From contig NC_135362.1 in assembly GCF_051622035.1 (NCBI RefSeq), positions 22,777,001 to 22,841,000 on the forward strand: a DNA stretch of 64,000 nt. Reading direction: 5' to 3'. Origin of the DNA: Arctopsyche grandis. Taxonomy: Eukaryota > Arthropoda > Insecta > Trichoptera > Hydropsychidae. The position numbers and the translations under genes were made by a program. The notes beneath the pieces are model-generated. The model made no database searches and was not told the origin of the DNA. It was given only the letters and a program-made list of their open reading frames with translations. Of the stretch, positions 35,407 to 45,930 are shown in pieces (position 1 is the first letter of the stretch; each line of letters starts with the position of its first letter).

Positions 35407-35607
35407 TTACACTCTTTTGTGTAATTTATTGTCATGGAATAAGAATATAATAGATGGAATACTGATTATAATTAGAATTTTATAATACTTATTCTTGTCA
35501 ATTTTATTTTGAAATCTGGCCCAATGTTTATGACGAAGTTTCTCTTGGAAGTTTTTCTCTGCTCTAAAAAATCCACGGAAATCGGTTTCAAATTTAATAC
35601 GACTCAT
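35407..35607 (-). CDS. Candidate 66-residue small membrane protein
   Basis: An ATG-started frame has a basic, aromatic-rich N-terminal half (FRGFFRAEKNFQEKLRHKHW) and one likely membrane segment (ILIIISIPSIIFLF) ending in a basic tail. Composition is less degenerate than that of other short ORFs in this AT-rich DNA, and the layout resembles small mitochondrial inner-membrane proteins. I recognise no family. No introns or promoter were identified, and it may be chance. Confidence 0.25.
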   Translation of the reverse strand: MSRIKFETDFRGFFRAEKNFQEKLRHKHWARFQNKIDKNKYYKILIIISIPSIIFLFHDNKLHKRV

Positions 35608-35884
35608 TAAGAGGGTTTGTTTTTAAGTAGATACTAGTAATGTGAGAAAATTAAATAAACGTAAGAAAAAATTGTGTGAACGTCAAAAATGTGAGAAAAA
35701 GTTTCATACGCTAGTACGTGTTTTCTGACTTGTTGTTATTAATTAACTTATTTATGTATGTACATATCTACCTTATTTTAGGGAAGGGATGACGGAAAAA
35801 TACACAGCATCTAATTGGAAAAACAAATATTCTATGATTTGACAGTCAAATTCGAAATTTTTATTTCTTTATTTTTTTTATTAC

Positions 35885-36318
35885 ATTTTATACTAGGAAG
35901 GTCTTACAAGTAAACCCCAATGCGCCTTCCTGTCCAATTACAAACAATACAGTATTTTTATTATATAAGTCGCTGAATTACGAGGCACTGAAAACTCGCA
36001 AATTAACGAGACATCTATGAACTGTACATAATTTTTTTATTGTACATTAATCATACTCAAATAGTGTTGACATTGTAGGTAGGAAGGATTTTTAGCCAAT
36101 TTTTAATCGGGAACCGTTTCAACAATGAAATCAGAGAAAATTGGCAAACTCTGATAGGAAACGATCGACCAGGAGCACAAATATCCAGGTCTGACCAGCA
36201 GCACTACAAATATAGAAAAATTCTTTTCAATCGAGGTCAGCTCATGGGATTGAACCCGGCGCCTCTCGGTGTTAGGCAGAAGCTTAAAGACCGAACTATG
36301 CTGCTGCTGAAATGTTTA
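35885..36318 (-). mobile_element. tRNA-derived SINE (copy c)
   Basis: In element orientation the head starts AGCAGCAGCATAGTTCGG with a B-box-like GGGTTCAATCCCAT, followed by the CTGGTCAGACCTGG and TTTCCTATCAGAGTTTG blocks. The 3' hairpin AGGAAGG/CCTTCCT (35895-35931) encloses the loop CGCATTGGGG...CTTGTAAG. Confidence 0.75.
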
Positions 36319-36399
36319 GTAAAAATGTATAGCTAATTAATAATTTCGTTTAAAGAAAAAAGTATCCACACATTAAAAAACAAAGAATTTAATTGGAAA

Positions 36400-37145
36400 C
36401 CCGTGGAAATATCCGGTATCCGGACATGTACCCCTTGGGCATATACCCCCGGTCAAAAACCCCCGGTCATTAGTAGAGGTAGGACCGGAAGCGTGCCGTT
36501 TATTGTTCAATTGTTGTAAATCCTTTGTAAAAAAGGTTCGGCAAACCTTTAACAATGCATTTACAACATTTGAACAATATACAGCCCCCTCAGGGTCCGG
36601 GCTTTAGTCATTAGCCCTCCGTGCAAATAACCCCCGCCATGGATAAAAAATATTTAAAAATAGTAATAAAAATTAATAATTTAAAAGTAATAAATAATAA
36701 TTAATTAAGTGTTCTAGAGCATATTTAATTTCAATTTATATTCAATATTTAATTTATATACAATATTTAATTTCAATGTATACACAATATTAAATTTCAA
36801 TTTAAAAGACTTTCAGTCATCAGTTGGCGTTTGCGTTCTGTGGTTATTGAACGTAAAGTTTAATAAAAGTATTATCTGTACTTCTGAATTTGTATTTTTA
36901 TCCGACTGATTTTTTATAATTGATTATTGATTATTTATAAAGAATCCGATATACAAATGTATGTATTACGACTGAAATAAATTAGTATTGATATTGATAC
37001 AGATTTTTATTAAAGATTCCGTCAATTTTTATAAAACATATATTTATCCTTGGGGGTTAATGACCAGGGGGTTTTTGACCGGGGGTATATGTCCGGGGAG
37101 TATGTGTCCAGGGGGTAAGTGTCCTAGAACCGAAATATCCATAAA
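36400..37145. mobile_element. Foldback element with C-rich tandem subrepeats in its arms
   Basis: The left arm (about 36400-36660, interrupted by a MITE) and the right arm (about 37030-37145) are inverted copies. Each is a run of 14-15-bp units ending in CCCCC, such as GGCATATACCCCC, GGTCAAAAACCCCC and GTGCAAATAACCCCC. The outer ends read GGAAATATCCGGT and, inverted, GGATATTTCGGT. The interior is AT-rich without a transposase. I could not define the target duplication. Confidence 0.55.
36474..36606. mobile_element. 133-bp hAT-like MITE, copy 1
   Basis: Exact 8-bp duplication GTCATTAG (36466-36473 and 36607-36614). The element is almost entirely one imperfect hairpin, with arms sharing TATTGTTCAA and TTGTTGTAAAT and a core of AAAGGTTCGGCAAACCTTT. 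The second copy at 51689 has the same length. Confidence 0.8.
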
Positions 37146-37747
37146 TAATCAAATCGCGAATCTTTTATCTGCACCTGGACCGGGTAAGCACAATTTAAGT
37201 TTAAAAAAAAGATCAATATAAACAGTATTTTATGACGAATGAATGATTCGACACTGAAATTGGAAATCTGTAACAAAATGGCGGCCAAGTGTGTCGTCCA
37301 TTTTGGAACTGTAGGAGTTCGCTTCGCCTTTGAACGTCATTACAGCAACTCTTATATCATATTTGTGTTCTTTTTTTTCGAGTGTGTGTGTGTGTGTGTA
37401 TGTGGTGACTTTGCATGATCGTCCATTATAATTTTTGGAAGAGAGCGTTGTCCAGAGCCGTAGTGGTCAAGTGGGCCGTTGCGATGCGACGCACGCGCGC
37501 GCCCATCGGCCACCGGACGTGCAGGGCCGGACGGCAAAAAAGGCCCAGCAGCATTTAATGGCCCCGCCGAAACTCAAATAATAATAAAAAACTTTATATG
37601 TGTCCAGGGTGAGCCAATAGCGACGGCTCTTAATAAGACATGTATGTAATTGTTTCATTCGAAATCAACCTACCCTCCTTATTATTTTTGAATTTTACGT
37701 ATATATATTATGTGAATATTGTGATCATTCATAGATTTTACATAGAT
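37146..37747. other. Unassigned region with a GC-rich pocket
   Basis: 37265-37330 contains AAAATGGCGGCCAAG, which resembles a YY1/Pho-type site. A (GT)n run lies near 37383, and 37440-37560 is very GC-rich (GATGCGACGCACGCGCGCGC). It could be a promoter island or a transposon end (CAGAGCCGTAGTGG). No exon is recognised. Confidence 0.3.
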
Positions 37748-37749
37748 AT

Positions 37750-38122
37750 ATACCAGGAAGGCTTGACAGGAAGACCCCAATGCGCCTTCCTGGACAATTA
37801 ATTACAAACAATGCAGCATTTTATTATTACATATTCACTGTTTTTACAGAAGCTGAAGAACACACAATAATAATTAATTAATTTATTGATTACAGAATTT
37901 ATGGATTTAGATTTTGTACATAATTTTTACAAATTATAAATACAGAAGATTTGTGACAACAGGAAAGGTGATTTTTTGCCAATTTTGAGGAACCGTTTCA
38001 ACAATGATCTGATAAAATTAACAAATACTCCCAAATCTAACCAGCAGTATGGTGGATTGAACCCACTGATCACTTGGTGCTAAACATACACGCTACCATT
38101 AAGCCATACTGCTGGCTAAATA
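37750..38122 (-). mobile_element. tRNA-derived SINE (copy d, the most complete)
   Basis: In element orientation it has the head CAGCAGTATGGCTTAATGGTAGC, a B-box-like GGGTTCAATCCACC, the body TGTTGAAACGGTTCCTCAAA, and the terminal hairpin with a perfect 10-bp stem CCAGGAAGGC/GCCTTCCTGG (37753-37793). It ends in TATATATCTATGTAAAA-type sequence. Confidence 0.8.
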
Positions 38123-38772
38123 TCTAAAGTTGGCTTATCACTTGTGGCATACTGGCGAGGCTATAGTCTACAAGTGGTGTGTTTAACAGCACCCAGTGTT
38201 TTCACCCAGCACCCAAAAATAGAATTTCAGATTTTTTTAATACTATATTTTTCAGATATCTAAGCTTTACGCATTATAAAAGCGGTTTTTATGAAGTTCA
38301 ATCTATAAAATCATCTACTCCCCCCCCCCCTTCCCCCAACGAATACAGTCTGAAAGACTGTTTTGTTGGAGAATAAGTTTTACACATACATATATGTATA
38401 GATATAAAGTTTTTAATTTTCCAATCAAAATCAATTTGGAAATCTACCCCGAGTTTGAATTTTATTTCAAATAAAAACTTTTAAAGACAAAAACTTTCAT
38501 GGCGTTTTTGAAATAATGTCGCTTAGATTTTTATGCAATATTTTAGTTAAACTATTGAACTTATATAAACTGCAAAAGTTAGATGCCGTAATTTGCCCCC
38601 ATCATTTCCATTTTCAACCTGTGACTTTTTCCATTTTTATTATCATTTTATTTTTCAATATTGAAACATAACTTTTACCATATATTTGCGTCCTACAAAT
38701 ACGCTAGTCAAATGAGCCGTGTAATTTTAAAAATAATACTTTGATTTCGCAATATCTGGTCGGAAAATTATG
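38123..38772. other. Intergenic DNA, nothing recognised
   Basis: AT-rich, with a C-run at 38322-38331. No gene or repeat end is seen. Confidence 0.4.
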
Positions 38773-38777
38773 ATGGT

Positions 38778-39008
38778 TGTTCCGACTTTTGTAATGACGT
38801 GTGGCAAACAGTCTTATTAACTGATTGTCGATTGGCATTATTGACGAGTTGGCATTAGTGTCGGCCCAAGCGGAAATACGCGACGGTCGACAGAGTCAGC
38901 GAAAAGACGACGTACGTAGAAGTTTGTTCTCGTACGCTCCGCTGAACCACCACGTGCAGATTTTACATTTCAATAAACTACATCAAACCATTATCGAAGT
39001 CTTTTCCA
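38778..39008 (+). repeat. BEL/Pao 5' LTR
   Basis: 231 bp, same length as the 3' LTR. The first about 121 bp and the last about 45 bp are identical between the two. All 17 differences I count fall within 38899-38962. A possible primer-binding site, TGGTCACTTCGAACC, starts at 39012, 3 bp after the LTR; this is weak evidence. Confidence 0.9.
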
Positions 39009-39534
39009 TGATGGTCACTTCGAACCGGACACCAGTAACCTAGGCCACAACACCAAACGGACAAACCAATAGGAAAAAACGTGGTCGAGAAAAAATGGAT
39101 GTCAATTAAGAAATCGGTATCGTTCCTTTGTTACTATCCATACCTTTCCAATACTAATAACATGTTTGCTTCTATTTCAGCAATATATTGATTGATGTAC
39201 AGAGGTACATGACCGCGTGATTGACGCAGAAAATATATAAATAAAAACATAACCTACAAAGACGCATGGGACACAGAGGTAATCCAAAATTATCGGAACG
39301 ATCACATAAACATCGTAAAGGATATTCAAGTAAGTGAATGTATTCAATCTCAGGCAATCTGTTCAAAAGGCAATCATGTGGGTAGGTCAGTTTTTAAAAT
39401 ATGTTTTAAAGTATAACAATTAATTAACGCGATTGTATAAAATAATATCGCGCTACGAAGGAATGTTTCATCGGTCGCATCGAATTTCGTATTAAAAGTG
39501 TAAAATCAGATGTAGTGTAAAATTAGCAAAGCAC

Positions 39535-40087
39535 GTGGGGAATTATACTTGTAGCCCCAAAGTGGCTTAAACCAAGTACATACCGGTATATTAATATACC
39601 GGCAGATCTCTTTGTTTCTTAATGTGTGTAGAAACTTTCTCCCCCCTCCCCCCTCCACAATAAATGTGGAATTATACTTGTAGCCCCAAAGTGGCTTAAA
39701 CCAAGTACATACCGGTATATTCATATCGGTAGATCTTTGTTTCTTAATGTGTGTAGAAACACCCTCTCCCCCCCCCCCCCTTCCACGATAAATGTGGAAT
39801 TATACTTGTAGCCCCAAAGTGGCTTAAACCAAGTACATACCGGTATATTCATATCGGTAGATCTTTGTTTCTTAATGTGTGTAGAAACACCCTCCCCCCC
39901 CCCCCCCCCTTCCACGATAAATGTGGAATTACACTTGTAGCCCCAAAGTGGATTAAATCAAGTACATACCGGCATATTCATACATCGGTAGATCTCTTTG
40001 TTTCATAATGTGTGATGAAACAGTGGTGATTTAAAATAAATCACAAGACTTGTAGCCCCAAAGTGGTTTAAATCAAGCACCCACCAA
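39535..40087 (+). repeat. Tandem repeats in the BEL/Pao leader (period about 128 bp)
   Basis: Four units start near 39535, 39666, 39794 and 39923, and a partial fifth starts near 40045. Each carries CTTGTAGCCCCAAAGTGG, CATACCGG and TTTCTTAATGTGTGTAGAAA; the first three also end in a poly-C tract of 6-14 bases. TTCCAC-GATAAAT-GTGGAA hairpins mark the unit junctions. The repeats lie between the 5' LTR and the ORF. Confidence 0.9.
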
Positions 40088-40272
40088 TTTAGGGTTGTAA
40101 TTTCTTCCAAAATATGTTGGATAGATTCTGGTGATAATAGTTAAAGTAGAATATTAAGATTCACGGTTAATCATTGAATATTATTACCTTATCTCTACGA
40201 ATAGTTCAATTGACAGCTATAGTAGAGAACAACTGTATTTATGAGACGAAATAGTGCAACTTTCTGAAACAA

Positions 40273-43200
40273 ATGTCAAGTGCTGAAAACGAGGAAATAG
40301 AAGCTTCGACTTCCAAGTCGCATAAAGGTCGAAATCCAACTAGGGACGTAGAACCTATTAGAGACAGGTCAAGCTCTAGAATACATCAGACTCGAAGTCA
40401 GACTCAATCGATAGAAATATTAGCGAAGGAAAATAAAGTAGAAGTCATAATGACGTCAATAGAATTAAGGTATTCAGGCGCGGTACAAAGACTAAAAGGA
40501 AAAATAGATAAATCCTCCGAATTAGATGAAGGACAGTATCAAACCATTAAAGAAGCATACGATTATGTCCGAAAACTCCATTACGAGTATTTAGATAACC
40601 TTACAGACATATCGAAAGCGGCCAAAATAGACGAAGAGTACGATGCAATTACAATAACAGTTAAAAATCTTAAAGCAGCATTAGATTGCCAATCCTTTCA
40701 AGATAGTAAACTAAAGGTAGAGCAAGCAACAATTAAATTTGCTAGAGATAAGTTACCGACGTTAACCATTCCCACATTTCAGGGAGATCCATCTGAATGG
40801 AAATCGTTTCAACAAGCTTTTAAGAATATAATAGGAAACAAAACGGAATATTCGAATGTCACGAAATTACTATATTTGCATCAATCATTACTCGGTCCCG
40901 CTTTAGCAGCTGTATCAGGGTTAGATATTAGCTCAGACAATTATGAAATAACGTGGAGTATTTTAGACAAGCAATACAATTTACCAAGACTTAATCTTAA
41001 AACTAGGATCAACTCACTTTGTGACTTAAAATTAATCACAAAGGAATCACATATCGAATTGAGAGATCTATTAAATAAGGTAACGGTGTGTATTAAAAAC
41101 ATTGAATCATTGGGTTACGCGAGAGAAATTTTAGATCCATGGGTAACATGTTTAGTTCTAAGGAAATTACCATTTAGTTTATTAAAGGACTGGGAAACAT
41201 CTCTGGTTGACAGAGAAATGCCACCGTACGAGAAGTTAGAAACGTTTCTGCAGAATAGATGTAACGTATTACAATCTACTGCATCTGTAATTACGGTGAA
41301 AGAATTCCCTCATAACCGTCAACGAATCAGGAGAACTCATGTCGCGAACAAAAACCCATCAAGTAAGGTAAACGCATGCGCATTCTGTCGAAATAATCAT
41401 TTCATAGGCAAATGTGATAAATTCAAAGCAAAATCCAGTATGGAAAGAAATGAATTCGTTAAATCTAATAACATGTGTTTTAAATGTTTAAATTCATCGC
41501 ATAAGATAACAAATTGCAAGTCTAACTATAATTGCTTAAGGTGCAAACAAAACCATCATACTTTGTTGCATCAGGACGATACATTTAGTTCCAATAATAC
41601 GGGAAGGAAGTCAATTAATGCTCATTCTACTCATTTCTCTCAAAGGGAGATAATTTTACCCACGGTACAAGTAGACATTATAACGTCCAATGGAACGGTC
41701 GTTAAGGGTCGCACATTATTAGATTCCGGCTCACAAGTCAACTATGTTACCACATCTTTCGCTAAGAAGAATAACTTCAAATTAGAGAAAATCTCTCAAA
41801 AAATTGTAGGTATCGCTAATCAAGAAAGTAGCATTCGTCACATCACCAAGGTGACCATAAGGTCTTCAACCACTAATTACTCAACCAAAGTGTTGTGTTT
41901 GGTATTACCAGAAATTACTGGCGAAATTCCAACTGTGAAACTGGATCAACAGTTAATTTCAATACCAGCGGGAATCAAGTTATCAGATCCCCTTTGGAAT
42001 AAACCGACGCCAATCGATTTATTGCTCGGCGCCGAGATTTGCGTTCATGCTATGAAAGCAGGAACCATCCAGTTAGGAAAAGGTATGCCTATCTTAAAGG
42101 ATACCGAATTCGGATGGACAATAGTTGGTCCATATCCCGAAGTAAATAATGCTCCAGGGAAAAGCCACATAGGCTTAAGTCAATTAGACAGTCACATTCA
42201 AAACTTTTGGATGATCGACCAGGTTCCTATGGTAAAACATCAATCTCTTGAGGAGAAAAGATGTGAGGAACATTTCCAAGCACACACATCACGAGATAAA
42301 AACGGTAGATTTTGTGTAGCTTTACCATATAAAAATTCCCCGGTAGTATTAGGAAGTTCATTGCACATTGCGGAGAAAAGACACAAAACTTTGGAAAGAC
42401 GTTTTTTAGCCAATAATAATTTAAAAATGGAATACAATAAAGTTTTAGAAGAGTACATAAATTTAGGACATATGTCAGAGTGTGAACCTCCGGAGGCACA
42501 TGAGGTTCATTGTTATTTACCTCATCACGTCGTGGTTAAGGAGTCTAGCCTTACCACTAAATATCGTGTAGTTTTTGATGCGTCCGCAAAGACAACGTCG
42601 AATATCTCACTAAATAATATTTTGATGGTGGGACCTAGTGTCCAATCAGATTGGTTAAATTTATTTTTATTAAAACTTATTGAACTCATTCCTCAGACAA
42701 TCTTCAAAAAATGGAAGGATTGTCAATTATCCAATACAGTCATGAAACTTTATAAAATTCCTAGATTGATAATACTAAATAATGTCATTAATATACAGGC
42801 ACACGGATTTTGTGACGCATCCGAGAAAGCTTATGGTGCTTGTATTTATGTAAAATGTACTGATCAATTGGGAAATTCCAAATGTCATCTTGTGTGTTCT
42901 CGTTCGAGAGTCGCTCCGCTCAGTTTTGTAACTATTCCGCGTTTAGAGCTGTGCTCCGCTATGTTATTATCAAAGTTAATGAAGTCAACAATAGACCAAT
43001 TAACAATTCATATTAATGAAAAATATTATTGGACGGATTCAACCGTCGCATTGCATTGGATTAGAGGAGAGTCATGTAAATGGACCACCTTCGTTGCCAA
43101 TCGAGTGGCCGAAATCCAATCAATATCTCAACCCATTGAGTGGTACCATGTCTCCTCTACAGACAATCCAGCAGATTTAATTTCTCGAGGGACTCAACCA

Positions 43201-44895
43201 TCAGAATTAAATCATAATTCGTTATGGTGGGACGGCCCTAGTTGGTTGAAATTAGACGAATCACGATGGCCTCGAAGACCTCCTGAGATCACAATAGATC
43301 TTCCAGAGAGAAGGGTAGTCACTAACGCTACCCTTGTGAGGGAAAATAATTGGATAGATAAACATTCTCATCTTCCAAGACTCCTTCGAGTTTTATCATA
43401 TGTTCGTCGGCCACTAAGGAATAAACAATTAAACGTTAAAGAAAATAACGAACCGTCCGCTTTAGAATTAAAAGATGCTTTAAATAATTTGATAAGGTTA
43501 TCGCAAATGGAATCATTTCCATTGGAATATCGTTTGCTGAGCAAGGGACATCCAATTCCCAGTAGCAGTAAATTAGCTAAATTGTCCCCTCTATTCCACG
43601 AGAATTTAATTTGTGTTGGAAGTAGACTTCCTCTGGGAACAACTCTATCAACGTCACCCATTATCTTGTCAAATAAGCATAAACTTACACACATGATTGT
43701 CCGAGATGCGCACTTGAAATATATTCACTTGGGTACTCAAGCCTTACTGTCGTTATTGCGGCAGACCTATTGGCCATTGGCCGGACATAATACTGTCAAA
43801 GGAGTGGTGCGTTCATGTGTCATTTGTTTCAGAAATAAACCACTGTCACACAATAGATTAATGGGATTACTCCCGCTTGAACGTACCACTGCGAATTTTC
43901 TTTTCAGTCATGTGGGGATAGATTTCGCAGGACCTTTTCCTGTGAAGAGTGGTTGCAATAAGAATTCTAAGATAATTAAGGGTTACGTTTGTGTCTTTGT
44001 GTGTTTTTCCAGTAAGGCAGTTCACTTGGAACTTGTCGGAGACTTAACGAGTTCAAATTTCTTAAATTGTTTAAGAAGATTCGTAGCCAGACGTGGCAGG
44101 CCCAATACGATATATTCCGACAATGCTACTAATTTTGTCGGTGCAAGTCGTGAACTCGTTAATTTAGTAAAATTAATTTACGAACGTCCTCATGAGGAGA
44201 AGCTACTACGGTATGTAGCCTCCGAAGGGATTCGTTGGAAGTTTAACCCGCCAAGGGCGCCTCACATGGGAGGGCTGTGGGAAGCAGCGGTTAAATCCAT
44301 GAAGATTCATTTAAACAAGGTGTTAAAGGCCACCACCTTAAATTTCGAATCATTTTGTACGGTATTGACTCAAATAGAAGCTTGCATGAATTCCCGTCCT
44401 CTTAGTCCCTTGTCTTCGGATCCACTAGACCTTTTACCCCTCACACCTGGACATTTCTTAATTGGCAGATCCTTACTCGCTCTTCCAATGGAGGTTAAAT
44501 ATAACACTAATGTCCATGCCAATCTGCTTCAGATACAATTGACCACAGCAGCATTTTGGAAACGTTGGTCGGCGGAATATTTACATTCTTTGCAGTTACG
44601 ACACAAATGGAAGAAGGACTCGAGCAACAATCTGAGTGTGGGTCAAATGGTCCTGTTAAAGGAGGAACACATGCTGCCAACCCGATGGGTCTTGGGTCGA
44701 GTCACTAAATTGTATCCCGGACCAGATGGCAGAGTTCGAGTCGTCGACGTCTTTACTGCCAGCGGAGAGTTTCGTCGGTCCAGTCATCTAGTGGCGCCAT
44801 TGCCGATTCTACCACAAGGACCACTTGACAGGAAGGAAGATCAGCAAGAGGGAGGAGAAACAGCAGCTTCAATTCTGTCAACTTCGGTAGCTTAG
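40273..44895 (+). CDS. BEL/Pao Gag-Pol polyprotein lacking the RT core (1540 aa)
   Basis: Domains in order: a DUF1759-type Gag region (about residues 160-330); three zinc-knuckle-like Cys/His clusters (about 368-430, including CAFCRNNHFIGKC and CFKCLNSSHKITNC); an aspartic protease with LLDSGSQVNYV (Asp near 484); the start of the RT region with YRVVFDASAKT (near 766); RNase H beginning GFCDASEKAYGA (near 843); an integrase zinc-binding region (near 1150-1195); an integrase core with Asp1217, Asp1283 and Glu1337; and a DUF5641-like end. Near residues 787-800 the ORF passes from the RT fingers (LMVGPSVQSD) almost directly to the RT-RNase H connection. The palm with its YxDD motif is absent, yet the frame stays open. 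The protein should not reverse-transcribe. Typical BEL/Pao polyproteins are about 200-300 residues longer. Confidence 0.88.
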   Translation: MSSAENEEIEASTSKSHKGRNPTRDVEPIRDRSSSRIHQTRSQTQSIEILAKENKVEVIMTSIELRYSGAVQRLKGKIDKSSELDEGQYQTIKEAYDYVRKLHYEYLDNLTDISKAAKIDEEYDAITITVKNLKAALDCQSFQDSKLKVEQATIKFARDKLPTLTIPTFQGDPSEWKSFQQAFKNIIGNKTEYSNVTKLLYLHQSLLGPALAAVSGLDISSDNYEITWSILDKQYNLPRLNLKTRINSLCDLKLITKESHIELRDLLNKVTVCIKNIESLGYAREILDPWVTCLVLRKLPFSLLKDWETSLVDREMPPYEKLETFLQNRCNVLQSTASVITVKEFPHNRQRIRRTHVANKNPSSKVNACAFCRNNHFIGKCDKFKAKSSMERNEFVKSNNMCFKCLNSSHKITNCKSNYNCLRCKQNHHTLLHQDDTFSSNNTGRKSINAHSTHFSQREIILPTVQVDIITSNGTVVKGRTLLDSGSQVNYVTTSFAKKNNFKLEKISQKIVGIANQESSIRHITKVTIRSSTTNYSTKVLCLVLPEITGEIPTVKLDQQLISIPAGIKLSDPLWNKPTPIDLLLGAEICVHAMKAGTIQLGKGMPILKDTEFGWTIVGPYPEVNNAPGKSHIGLSQLDSHIQNFWMIDQVPMVKHQSLEEKRCEEHFQAHTSRDKNGRFCVALPYKNSPVVLGSSLHIAEKRHKTLERRFLANNNLKMEYNKVLEEYINLGHMSECEPPEAHEVHCYLPHHVVVKESSLTTKYRVVFDASAKTTSNISLNNILMVGPSVQSDWLNLFLLKLIELIPQTIFKKWKDCQLSNTVMKLYKIPRLIILNNVINIQAHGFCDASEKAYGACIYVKCTDQLGNSKCHLVCSRSRVAPLSFVTIPRLELCSAMLLSKLMKSTIDQLTIHINEKYYWTDSTVALHWIRGESCKWTTFVANRVAEIQSISQPIEWYHVSSTDNPADLISRGTQPSELNHNSLWWDGPSWLKLDESRWPRRPPEITIDLPERRVVTNATLVRENNWIDKHSHLPRLLRVLSYVRRPLRNKQLNVKENNEPSALELKDALNNLIRLSQMESFPLEYRLLSKGHPIPSSSKLAKLSPLFHENLICVGSRLPLGTTLSTSPIILSNKHKLTHMIVRDAHLKYIHLGTQALLSLLRQTYWPLAGHNTVKGVVRSCVICFRNKPLSHNRLMGLLPLERTTANFLFSHVGIDFAGPFPVKSGCNKNSKIIKGYVCVFVCFSSKAVHLELVGDLTSSNFLNCLRRFVARRGRPNTIYSDNATNFVGASRELVNLVKLIYERPHEEKLLRYVASEGIRWKFNPPRAPHMGGLWEAAVKSMKIHLNKVLKATTLNFESFCTVLTQIEACMNSRPLSPLSSDPLDLLPLTPGHFLIGRSLLALPMEVKYNTNVHANLLQIQLTTAAFWKRWSAEYLHSLQLRHKWKKDSSNNLSVGQMVLLKEEHMLPTRWVLGRVTKLYPGPDGRVRVVDVFTASGEFRRSSHLVAPLPILPQGPLDRKEDQQEGGETAASILSTSVA

Positions 44896-45930
44896 TTTAA
44901 CCCGAAGACACTACCCCCAACTCATATTACTTATTAGATGTAATCATGAGTTTAAATCAGTCAATGTTAATAGTAGTACTCCGTAATTCACTTTAATTGT
45001 GTTGTGTGTATAATTTAAGCTATTTTCATTTTAACATTCGGCAGTATATATCTCCGAATTTAATCTAATCATTTTGTCTTTATAATATAAGACTTGTCTC
45101 ATGTCATCACTCGGAAGGATTATATCCGAGTTTAAAATAAACTGTTCAAATTTGACAGTTAAAATTAGATTCATGATTTGTTAATGTTAGTCTCCAAGCC
45201 ACACTTAATGGAGCATCTTAAATTATTTCATGTCTACTTAATTATAACCTGCCGGGAGTCATCCGCAGGTCTTATGTTTCTTGTTATGAAAACATAAGTT
45301 AACTCTTACTGTTTATAGTATTTATGTGAATCATAGAATAAGTAAATATTATAATACTGAACATTTCGATGTAACGTAGAGACATCTATAATCATAGTTC
45401 GCCTTCATTTCCTGCTTGTAGGAATGAATGAATGACTTTCCAATTTACTTTTAATTTAGCAATGTTTGTGCTACTTGTTGATGAAATCAAGTTAACTTAG
45501 GAGCATTACACTCACTAATCAAGTTTAGTTGATCGGTAATAGCTGATCTGTCTTGACAACTGTAACAGTGTCAACATTGTATTGTCTAAGTTAACATCAA
45601 GATGAGGAATGCTTAAGTTTTAAACCATATACAGTCCACTCTCTCTTCTTTAAAGTAAACTTATCTTGTAATGCTTATTCACAGCTTCAAAGGAGATTTC
45701 AAAAATTTTAATGTAAAGAGAAACAACATTCACCAGAGGTATACCTATAAGTTGAAATATTACTGAACCAATAAATTGATTTTATCCTCACACTGGATGA
45801 GGCAAAGGTTTCATTATTCACCCTCTATTTAATTATTTTAAGAGCTATGATTTATTGTAAACGACTCGTCAGTAATGCTGTAACTCTGTAGAATAACTGT
45901 ATTGTTCAACAGTTTTCCTATGTGGGACTA
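44896..45930 (+). other. BEL/Pao 3' noncoding region
   Basis: About 1 kb without an ORF; no envelope-like gene is seen. A short purine-rich stretch, ATGTGGGACTA, precedes the 3' LTR and is the probable polypurine tract. Confidence 0.5.

Noticed and set aside
39535..40087. Regular repeats that could suggest a CRISPR-like array
   Set aside because: Units are about 128 bp and abut without unique spacers, and they sit inside a eukaryotic retrotransposon leader.
42227..43694. Minus-strand ORFs inside the BEL/Pao ORF
   Set aside because: They are shadows of the long plus-strand coding frame.
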